A DNA stretch of 12,553 bases, from NCBI GenBank assembly GCA_963169055.1, contig CAUJFU010000013.1, positions 1 through 12,553 on the forward strand. Reading direction: 5' to 3'. A model generated the notes under the pieces. That model did no database searches, was not told where the DNA came from, and saw only the letters and a list, made by a program, of their open reading frames with translations. Positions 6,827 to 12,553 of this stretch are shown here, piece after piece. Each line of letters opens with the position of its first letter. Within the stretch, counting starts at the first letter, position 1. The position numbers were made by a program, and so were the translations under genes. Origin of the DNA: Myxococcota bacterium. Its GTDB lineage: Bacteria; Myxococcota_C; UBA6777.

Positions 6827-7840
6827 ATGCAGATCCCCCCAGAATATCGCGGATACCAACCCCCTGATTATCTCGAACAATGTTCCCCCAACGCCCTTTC
6901 CCACGAAGCGATCCGTCACCTGCGCACACAACGCGCTGCCCTCCTTGATGCTCCAAACCTCGCACACAGCCGCGCAGCCGCCTACGAAACACGCCACTTC
7001 TCACCGTCCTGCCTGCAACTCGACCAAGACAGCGTATCCATCGGCCAAAGCAGCGACCTCTCCGAGCCACAACATCTCCTCCTTGCACAAGCCCTCGACA
7101 CCTTTCGACCGTGGAAAAAAGGCCCCTTTACACTGTTTGGAACCGCCATCGACGCCGAATGGCGCTCCGATTGGAAGTGGGCGCGGATCGCCCCTCACGT
7201 CTCCCTCCAAGGCAAGCGTGTCGCCGATATCGGCTGTCACAACGGCTACTTTATGTTTCGGATGGCTCAACACGATCCCGCCTGCGTGATCGGTTTTGAA
7301 CCCTACGCCAAGCACTACTGGGCTTTTCAACTGCTCCAACAATGGACGCGCCTCAATAACCTTCACTTTGAACTCTTCGGCGTTGAACACACCGACCTGT
7401 TCACCGATTTCTTTGACACGATCTTTTGCCTCGGTATCCTCTACCATCACACCGATCCCATCGGCCTCTTGCGCAAGATGCACCAAGCCCTCTCGCCCCA
7501 AGGCGAGATCTTCGTCGACTGCCAAGGCATCCCGGGTGATGATCCCGTCGCCCTCATGCCTCGACAACGCTACGCAAACTCCCGTGGCATCTGGTTCTTG
7601 CCCACACAAAGCTGCCTCGAAAATTGGCTGCTGCGCGCTGGGTTTACCGATCTGCGCTGCCTCTTCGCTGCTCCCCTCTCCACCCAAGAACAACGACGCA
7701 CCCCTTGGGCCAACATCGACAGCCTCGCCGACTTCCTCGACCCGCACGATCCTTCGCTTACCATCGAAGGTTATCCCGCACCTTGGCGCTTTTATTTCCA
7801 CGCTCGACGCAGCGAATCTTCCCGACGCATCGTGTTCTGA
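6827..7840 (+). CDS. cmoB: CmoB, tRNA U34 carboxymethyltransferase
   Basis: 337 residues. CmoB transfers the carboxymethyl group of Cx-SAM to 5-hydroxyuridine at position 34 of tRNA, giving 5-carboxymethoxyuridine and broader wobble decoding. The diagnostic N-terminal block is present: PWKKGPFTLFG (95-105) followed by IDAEWRSDWKW (108-118). The SAM motif ADIGCHNGYFMFRM (133-146), GILYHH (203-208), GIWFLPT (254-260), and the C-terminal RTPWANIDSLADFLDP (291-306) plus EGYPAPWR (314-321) also fit the family. The start at ATG 6827 was chosen because the family sequence begins just after it and GAGAGA precedes it at suitable distance; longer open frame to 6722 overlaps cmoA and is not needed. It lies 10 bases after cmoA and 94 bases before the transporter gene. 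Confidence 0.95.
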   Translation: MQIPPEYRGYQPPDYLEQCSPNALSHEAIRHLRTQRAALLDAPNLAHSRAAAYETRHFSPSCLQLDQDSVSIGQSSDLSEPQHLLLAQALDTFRPWKKGPFTLFGTAIDAEWRSDWKWARIAPHVSLQGKRVADIGCHNGYFMFRMAQHDPACVIGFEPYAKHYWAFQLLQQWTRLNNLHFELFGVEHTDLFTDFFDTIFCLGILYHHTDPIGLLRKMHQALSPQGEIFVDCQGIPGDDPVALMPRQRYANSRGIWFLPTQSCLENWLLRAGFTDLRCLFAAPLSTQEQRRTPWANIDSLADFLDPHDPSLTIEGYPAPWRFYFHARRSESSRRIVF

Positions 7841-7934
7841 TCTTGCGTCGACACTCTTTTGCCTTCATCATGTCGCGCTGTTGTCACACAGGCGACCCAT
7901 CTCCTCCTACCAAGCAAGCAACCTCGGATACTCC

Positions 7935-9671
7935 ATGACGACCTTCTCTTCGGCCTTTTGGTGGGCCTCAACCATGCCCGCAACACAGAAAACATCCATC
8001 ACATGGCACTTGTTGTTGATCGGGCTGTTTGGCGGCCTTTCGATCTTTTTGTACGGATTGGACCGCCTGTCCGAGTCTTTGAAGGCTGCGGCTGGCGATC
8101 ACCTCCGTGACACCTTGCAACGACTTACGCCCAACCGATTCGCAGGGCTTCTCACGGGTACGATCGCCACGGCCCTCACTCAAAGCAGCACCGTCACGAC
8201 GGTGTTGTTGGTGGGCTTCGTTGGCGCGGGCTTGATGACCGTACAACAAAGCGTCGCCATCGTCATGGGCAGCAACATCGGCTCCACGCTCACCGCCCAA
8301 CTTGCTGCATTTCAAATCGCCAAGTACGCACTTCTGCTGGTCGCTGTCGGATTTGCCGGCCTAGTCTTTCTTCCTTCCGAACGGCTCCGCCACCTTTTTC
8401 ACGCACTGCTCGGACTCGGCTTGCTGTTCGTCGGTATGGAGATCATGAGCCAATCCATGCAACCCCTCCAGCATTATCCGCTGTTTCTGCAATGGATGGC
8501 CCAGATGCGTTATGCGGCCTTTGGCTTGCTCGCGGGGGCGATCTTTACAGCCCTTGTCCACAGCAGCGCGGCCACCGTCGGCGTCGTGATCGCCTTGGCC
8601 TCACAAGGGCTGCTCGATCTCAAAGCTGGCCTTGCCATCGCGCTCGGTGCCAACGTCGGAACCTGCGTCACCGCTCTGATCGCCAGTTTGCGCCAAACCG
8701 CAGAAGCCCGCCAAGTCGCCATCGTCCACATCCTCTTTAATACCCTCGGTGTCCTGCTGTTTTTGCCCTTCCTTGGCCCTTTTAGCCGCTTGGTCGCGGC
8801 CCTCTCCCCCCAAGCCCACCACCTTGAAGGTGCCGCACGCATCGCCTACGAAGCACCACGACAAATCGCCAACGCACACACCCTCTTTAATGCGATCTGC
8901 GCCGCACTCTTCATCGGTTTTGTCCCCTTCTTTGCGTGGTTGGCTTGCAAGATATCTCCCCCTCCACCCGAAGACAGCGAAGAAAACGACGATCTCCGCT
9001 ATATGAAAGATGCTTATCTCAAAGACACTCGTACTGCCCTTGTCATGATCCGAAAAGAGATCTTGCGCTACGGACAGCGCGTCATCTCCATGATCGAACG
9101 CATCCCACAACTTCACAGCTCACAACCCGATACCGCCATCCGACAAATGCGCCAAATCGGCGGTCGCATCGGACATATGCACGAAAAAATGTCCTCTTGG
9201 CTCTCTCACCTCGGCGTCCACAACATGAACGCCACCGAAACCGAAGAACTCCTCTTCTTGATCCGCGTGATCAACACCTACCAAAGCATGGCCTCGCGCA
9301 TCACCCAAGAACTCTTGCGCCTCGATTGGGAACGCGCCGCTCAACAACGCCGAAAAAGCAAACAGCACGAACCCACCGACCTTTTTGTCGAGATCCAAAA
9401 ACGCCTCATGCTCTCCACCCAACTCACTCTCCGCGCCGTCACCGAAAAAGACGCTCAAGCCGCTCAACAAGTCCTCGATCTACGCGACCAAATCGACAAA
9501 TACGCACGACAAGCCCAAATCGAAAGCATCACTCGCCTCAAGCAACACCCCGAACGCCTCGAACAAGATCCCGCCCTCCTTGAGATCGACAGCCTTGATA
9601 TCCTCAAACAACTCCATTACTTCAATCGCCGCATCGCACGCCACCAACTCCGCCTCCTCAAACCCGCGTGA
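7935..9671 (+). CDS. Na/Pi-cotransporter family protein with C-terminal PhoU-like domain
   Basis: 578 residues. The N-terminal ~340 residues are strongly hydrophobic and hold the inverted duplicated core of the NptA/PNaS family. One half carries TALTQSSTVTTV (79-90) and MGSNIGSTLTAQ (111-122); the other carries TALVHSSAATVG (205-216) and LGANVGTCVTAL (237-248). Two matching LFN helices (HILFNTL at 265, HTLFNAI at 315) follow. Residues about 350-578 are charged and helical, as in the PhoU-like regulatory tail of bacterial homologues. Likely role is sodium-coupled phosphate movement across the inner membrane, although some family members transport other substrates or only export. ATG 7935 was chosen; ATG 7974 (13 residues shorter) is a real alternative and neither has a strong ribosome site. 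It follows cmoB and precedes a secreted protein by 20 bases. Confidence 0.9.
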   Translation: MTTFSSAFWWASTMPATQKTSITWHLLLIGLFGGLSIFLYGLDRLSESLKAAAGDHLRDTLQRLTPNRFAGLLTGTIATALTQSSTVTTVLLVGFVGAGLMTVQQSVAIVMGSNIGSTLTAQLAAFQIAKYALLLVAVGFAGLVFLPSERLRHLFHALLGLGLLFVGMEIMSQSMQPLQHYPLFLQWMAQMRYAAFGLLAGAIFTALVHSSAATVGVVIALASQGLLDLKAGLAIALGANVGTCVTALIASLRQTAEARQVAIVHILFNTLGVLLFLPFLGPFSRLVAALSPQAHHLEGAARIAYEAPRQIANAHTLFNAICAALFIGFVPFFAWLACKISPPPPEDSEENDDLRYMKDAYLKDTRTALVMIRKEILRYGQRVISMIERIPQLHSSQPDTAIRQMRQIGGRIGHMHEKMSSWLSHLGVHNMNATETEELLFLIRVINTYQSMASRITQELLRLDWERAAQQRRKSKQHEPTDLFVEIQKRLMLSTQLTLRAVTEKDAQAAQQVLDLRDQIDKYARQAQIESITRLKQHPERLEQDPALLEIDSLDILKQLHYFNRRIARHQLRLLKPA

Positions 9672-9691
9672 TCTAACCACGGAGACCCCTC

Positions 9692-10696
9692 ATGTACGCT
9701 CCATCGCATCCTCCAATGTTCTTCCGCAGCCGACTAATATCCGCAAGAATCTCTCTTCTAGGCGCTTTCTGCTTTTTTCTCTTTGGAGCGGCGCTGCTTC
9801 TTCCTTTTCCCTCAAACGCCCAACCCACCAGCCGCCCTGCCCCTCCTTCCCCCTTTCCTCCCATCGGAACGCTCTGCACCACACGCATCGAAACACGGAT
9901 CTACGCCCCCCTTCCCACCGCCCCTTCTCCATCTCCTACTCCTCCTTCCAAACACGCCCTTCCCACCGACCCTTCCAATATCGCCCTTCCCACCGACCCT
10001 TCCAATATCGCAGCCTCGACCACACCGCACCTCCACATCCGAGCCTCCTATCAAATGGCCGTCGTTTCTTCCGATGCAGCGGGCTATATCGTCGAAGGCC
10101 AAACCATCGAATACACCCCGTTGCTTGTGATGGGCCGCCCCGCCAACGACACCCTCAAGGGCTTGTTGGCCGTTTACATCGGTGCGATGTGGCGCGTTCA
10201 CCTCGACCCTCACAACATGAACCGCAGCATCCACTACGGGCAGCCGACCGAACACACCAACAAACACAAAAAAGCCACCGAACGCGCCATCCAGCTCATC
10301 TTCTTGCGCTGGCCCACCCCGCCTCATCGACCGTTGCGACGTTGGCGCTATCAACACACCTCCCGTCAACACGGCTCTTTTGCTTGCACCCAACTTCACT
10401 CCCTTCAATACAAACTCCATCGCCGCAAGCAAAACCACCTCACCCTCCAAAGTACCTTGCGACAACACACCCGCTGCTCCGACACAAAGCGCACCCTCCA
10501 AAGCCAAAGCTCCTACCAAGGCACCATACACCTCACCTATCGCGGCCTTCCACAACGCACCCACTGGCGTGGCTTCCAAAGCGACACATTCACCACTCGC
10601 ACACATCCCACACAACCCCACCACGACGCACGCTCCCAACACAACGCACGCCCCGCCCGCATCGACGTCCACACCACTTGCGTCCCACCTCTCTGA
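9692..10696 (+). CDS. Secreted protein of unknown function, basic and His-rich
   Basis: 334 residues; family not recognised. A long N-terminal signal peptide is visible: Arg-rich start, hydrophobic core LLGAFCFFLFGAALLLPF (22-39), likely cleavage after SNA (41-43). A Pro/Ser/Thr-rich linker (44-110) contains the duplicated nonapeptide LPTDPSNIA. A more ordered segment (about 113-206) follows. The rest is rich in His, Arg, Gln and Thr with several Cys (for example in FACTQL, TRCSD and a final TTCVPPL), perhaps a basic beta-rich exported domain. C-ending codons continue throughout, which supports real coding. GGAG at 9681-9684, 7 bases before ATG 9692, decides the start. It is 20 bases after the transporter gene and likely translated from the same mRNA. 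It ends 26 bases from the convergent nuclease gene. Confidence 0.75.
   Translation: MYAPSHPPMFFRSRLISARISLLGAFCFFLFGAALLLPFPSNAQPTSRPAPPSPFPPIGTLCTTRIETRIYAPLPTAPSPSPTPPSKHALPTDPSNIALPTDPSNIAASTTPHLHIRASYQMAVVSSDAAGYIVEGQTIEYTPLLVMGRPANDTLKGLLAVYIGAMWRVHLDPHNMNRSIHYGQPTEHTNKHKKATERAIQLIFLRWPTPPHRPLRRWRYQHTSRQHGSFACTQLHSLQYKLHRRKQNHLTLQSTLRQHTRCSDTKRTLQSQSSYQGTIHLTYRGLPQRTHWRGFQSDTFTTRTHPTQPHHDARSQHNARPARIDVHTTCVPPL
9956..10009 (+). repeat. Exact 27-bp tandem duplication in the secreted-protein gene
   Basis: Units 9956-9982 and 9983-10009 are identical by eye and keep the frame, giving LPTDPSNIA twice (residues 90-107) in the proline-rich linker. A shortened relative, cttcccaccgccccttc, sits at about 9911, so the linker may have grown by slippage. 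Confidence 0.9.
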
Positions 10697-10700
10697 GGTG
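10686..10700. terminator. Small stem-loop at the convergent gene ends, possible weak terminator
   Basis: CACCTC-TCT-GAGGTG forms a 6-bp stem with a 3-base loop across the stop codon of the secreted-protein gene. A second inverted repeat, TCGATCAA (10703-10710) and TTGATCGA (10740-10747), brackets the 26-base gap between the convergent stops. Neither is followed by a T-run, so a terminator role is only a guess. Confidence 0.3.
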
Positions 10701-10722
10701 CTTCGATCAATCTGCTCTATAC

Positions 10723-11871
10723 TTATCCGCCTTCTTTGTTTGATCGAGGCGGCCACAACGTCGCGACAACGCTTGCCTCTTCCTCGCTGCCCTCCAATTC
10801 TTTCTCGATCTCTTCGACGGTAGGCAGACTGCTCTCAAGACTTTGCGGTAGAGCGCGGGTCAACTCAAAGCTGGAAATACCGATAGGCTTGTCTATGCCA
10901 CGCAAGGCGTATTCGGCCAACACTCGGTTGGGTTGCTGGCAAAGGATCAAGCCGATGGTCGGTTTATCTGTTTCATGACGCAACCTGTCATCAACCACAC
11001 TGCAATAGAAATTCATCTTACCCGCGTATTCGGGTTTAAAGTCGCCTCGTTTGAGATCGATCACCACATAGCAACGCAGTTTCAGATGGTAAAAAAGCAG
11101 GTCAAGATAGAAGTCTTGCTCGCCAACATCTAGGTGATACTGCCGCCCTACAAAAGCAAATCCTTGCCCTAACTCCAACAAGAATTTTTCCAAGTGAGCA
11201 ACCAGCCCCGTTTCCAGTTCGCGCTCATGGAAACCCGACTCTAAAGTAAGGAAATCAAATAGATAGGGATCTTTCAGCGTTTGCTGAACCAAATCGGAAT
11301 CGGGGGGAGGCAGCCGCTTGGCGAAGTTGGTGGTAGCTCTGCCTTGGCGTTGATGGGCGGCGGATTCGATCTGCGCGACAAGAACATTGCGACTCCAACC
11401 GCTGTTGACGGTTTCCTGCATATACCACTGGCGCGTCATGCGATCCTTCACCTTCGTCATCAAAATACCATGATGCCCCCAAGGGATAGACATCATTAGA
11501 TGAGGGGGGAAAAGTGCAACGGCTTGTTGCATTTTTGGTTCGTGTTCCGCTTGTTCGGCGATTTGCTGCGCGAGCGTCAAATCTGGATACTCGCGATAAA
11601 AAGACAACATTTGCTTGATATTTCGTTCTGAAAACCCTTTTTCTTCAGGCAGTTCGTTGTGCAAATCGCGGGCAAGCCGGGGGATTACACCTGCCCCCCA
11701 GCCTTCTTTTTGTTGACGGGCATCGATCAGAGCCCCGATTTCCCAATAGAGTCGGATTAACTCTGCGTTGACCGCCAACATCGCACGAGTCTGAGTGTGA
11801 CGAATGCGTTGTTTGATATCGGCCAGTAGTTCGGTGTAGTCAACAGGCAAAGCAATATGCTTCTTGTTCAT
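10723..11871 (-). CDS. YhcG/DUF1016-family PDDEXK nuclease-like protein
   Basis: 382 residues from ATG 11871. The N-terminal DUF1016 domain is clear: LYWEIGALIDARQQ (41-54), WGAGVIPRLARDL (58-70), GFSERNIKQMLSFYREYP (79-96), and SIPWGHHGILM (128-138). The C-terminal PDDEXK-like nuclease domain holds HLEKFLLELGQGFAFVGRQ (226-244), LDLLFYH with D257 (256-262), and IDLKRGDFKPEYAGKM (271-286) with the D272-x-K274 pair. These are the expected catalytic positions, so it looks intact. Biochemical role in this family is poorly settled; members are often found near restriction-modification loci and mobile DNA. It stands alone here, convergent with the secreted-protein gene. Its codons are more A/T-ending than those of its neighbours, suggesting transfer from elsewhere. 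Only a weak ribosome-binding site precedes the start. Confidence 0.93.
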   Translation of the reverse strand: MNKKHIALPVDYTELLADIKQRIRHTQTRAMLAVNAELIRLYWEIGALIDARQQKEGWGAGVIPRLARDLHNELPEEKGFSERNIKQMLSFYREYPDLTLAQQIAEQAEHEPKMQQAVALFPPHLMMSIPWGHHGILMTKVKDRMTRQWYMQETVNSGWSRNVLVAQIESAAHQRQGRATTNFAKRLPPPDSDLVQQTLKDPYLFDFLTLESGFHERELETGLVAHLEKFLLELGQGFAFVGRQYHLDVGEQDFYLDLLFYHLKLRCYVVIDLKRGDFKPEYAGKMNFYCSVVDDRLRHETDKPTIGLILCQQPNRVLAEYALRGIDKPIGISSFELTRALPQSLESSLPTVEEIEKELEGSEEEASVVATLWPPRSNKEGG

Positions 11872-11880
11872 CCAAGATTC

Positions 11881-11922
11881 GGCGTGAAGCCCCTCTCCTG
11901 TGCAGAAGGGAGAGGAAACGCC
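11881..11922. repeat. Two-part hairpin just upstream of the nuclease start codon
   Basis: GGCGT (11881-11885) pairs with ACGCC (11918-11922), and inside it CCTCTCC (11892-11898) pairs with GGAGAGG (11909-11915) around a 10-base loop. The structure ends 9 bases from the ATG of the leftward nuclease gene, so it would fold in its 5' leader if transcription starts further right. It could be a repetitive extragenic palindrome or a translational control element. Confidence 0.6.
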
Positions 11923-12063
11923 GTCCTTTCTTCGAGTGCAAACATACCCATCGGGTTGCTGGAGGCTCTATCTGTTGGCAGTCGACCACCCACTCTTTCG
12001 GAGCACGATGGCCTACCGTTAGAACGATCCCCAAAAGCTCACCCATTCGGTTTGAGATCAGCC

Positions 12064-12090
12064 AAAAAAAGCCATCCACGGGGCGGTAGC
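12064..12090 (-). terminator. Possible leftward rho-independent terminator
   Basis: Read on the - strand, GCTACC-gccccgt-GGATGGC can form a short stem with one bulge and one G-T pair, followed at once by seven T. The stem is weak, and no convincing leftward gene lies to its right within the window. It also lies inside the doubtful 86-codon frame. Confidence 0.3.
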
Positions 12091-12415
12091 CTTCTTTCAT
12101 GAACCGAGCGGCAATGCGTTGTCAAGGTCGGTCGAAGACCAAACAGATGCGAAGCTTAGCCTTGGACCGTAGCCAAAGCCAAGCCGATGTCGAAGCAACG
12201 CTCCGCGTTTCAACACCAACAATCCCATGAAGATCAAGGAAATAGAACGCGTTGCATTTTCTCTCGCAAAGATTACATCCGCCTGCACTTTTTCGCTCAC
12301 ACCACATAACATACAAAAGAAAATCCTTGTATCTCGGTACGTTGTCAGCCAAAATAGACTCGTATGCAACAACGGCCCTGCCTGTTCACCACAACCCACA
12401 AAGTGAGCAACGACG

Positions 12416-12553
12416 ATGAAGATACCTGCCCCCCGCATCCCCGAGCGCAAGCCGCTACCACAAACAGACTCCATCGCCAAACCACGCAAACTGGCTCCGC
12501 CCCCCGATTCCACGCCCAAGCATCACGATGGCCACGATCACCCCCACGCCCCT
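12416..12553 (+). CDS. Start of a protein with a His-rich segment, cut by the right edge
   Basis: ATG 12416 opens a frame that runs to the last base (46 codons). The visible part is proline-rich and hydrophilic, then HHDGHDHPHAP (36-46), with six His. C-ending codons are common, as in the other + strand genes. GTGAG about 8 bases upstream is a weak ribosome site, and an in-frame TGA at 12404-12406 limits any longer start. His/Asp-rich tails and loops of this kind occur in zinc, nickel or cobalt transporters and metallochaperones, but too little is visible to assign a family. The call as a gene is tentative. Confidence 0.45.
   Translation, partial: MKIPAPRIPERKPLPQTDSIAKPRKLAPPPDSTPKHHDGHDHPHAP

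Larger units (their letters stand above)
11872..12415. other. About 540 bases without a convincing gene
   Basis: The leftward frame 12100-11840 could code 86 residues starting MKEGYRPVDGFFWLISN. It has no ribosome site and overlaps the start of the nuclease gene, and its last third reads through the hairpin. A rightward frame 12227-12406 (59 residues) and leftward frames over 12097-12519 show no recognisable family. Base composition is more A/T-rich than in the neighbouring + strand genes. Best described as intergenic or decayed DNA upstream of an acquired gene. Confidence 0.5.

Noticed and set aside
7001-7801. 266-codon - strand frame inside cmoB
   Set aside because: It is a complement of the C-rich third positions of cmoB; cmoB motifs are unambiguous.
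9385-10743. 452-codon + strand frame spanning the end of the transporter gene and the secreted-protein gene
   Set aside because: Low-complexity Pro/His/Ser sequence bridging two well-supported genes in another frame, with no start signal.
9812-10756. 314-codon - strand frame opposite the secreted-protein gene, rich in Gly/Ala/Val
   Set aside because: Typical antisense of a C-ending coding frame. The + strand frame has a signal peptide and a good ribosome site, so it is preferred, although the hypothetical nature of that protein leaves a small doubt.
11840-12100. 86-codon leftward frame starting MKEGYRPVDGFF
   Set aside because: The first half looks protein-like, but there is no ribosome site, it overlaps the nuclease start and reads through the hairpin. 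At most it is a gene remnant, so it is mentioned only in the intergenic entry.
12227-12406. 59-codon + strand frame before the right-edge gene
   Set aside because: No ribosome site of note, no recognisable features, and composition unlike the other + strand genes.

Overview
The base composition is in the mid-50s % GC by eye. The gene content includes a Ser/Thr kinase with a periplasmic PQQ-like propeller, a CmoA/CmoB pair, a Na/Pi-cotransporter homologue and many C-ending codons. This points to a Gram-negative bacterium with a rich eukaryotic-type kinase repertoire, most like Myxococcota/Bradymonadota-type (former deltaproteobacterial) genomes. That assignment is an inference; no rRNA or other taxonomic marker is present. 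No tRNA, rRNA, CRISPR array or insertion sequence was found.

Layout. (1) Positions 1-429, + strand: the C-terminal end of a sulfatase/alkaline-phosphatase-superfamily protein cut by the left edge. (2) Positions 474-5581, - strand: a two-gene unit transcribed leftwards. A large membrane-anchored Ser/Thr kinase (zinc ribbon, kinase, long disordered linker, one TM helix, 40-residue PQQ-like propeller repeats) is followed 29 bases later by an Eco57I/TaqI-like N6-adenine DNA methyltransferase with no visible restriction partner. (3) Positions 5582-6036: a divergent control region. (4) Positions 6037-10696, + strand: cmoA and cmoB (tRNA wobble-uridine carboxymethoxylation), then a Na/Pi-cotransporter-family protein with a PhoU-like tail, then a secreted protein of unknown function. 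(5) Positions 10723-11871, - strand: a YhcG/DUF1016 PDDEXK nuclease-like protein, convergent with the previous block and with different codon use. (6) Positions 11872-12415: a stretch with no convincing gene but with a strong hairpin right upstream of the nuclease start. (7) From 12416, + strand: the probable start of a protein with a His-rich segment that runs off the right edge.

How the genes work together. CmoA makes carboxy-S-adenosyl-methionine and CmoB transfers the carboxymethyl group to 5-hydroxyuridine-34 of tRNA, so this pair is a complete two-step module. The transporter and secreted protein behind it may be co-transcribed but have no obvious functional link. The kinase-methyltransferase pair is the most unusual association: an extracytoplasmic sensor kinase placed directly in front of a solitary DNA methylase. 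At the DNA level, the tetranucleotide GATC is about three-fold over-represented, and codon choice seems bent towards making it. No complete known defence system can be assembled from the window; the kinase-methylase pair and the nuclease are the pieces worth a second look.
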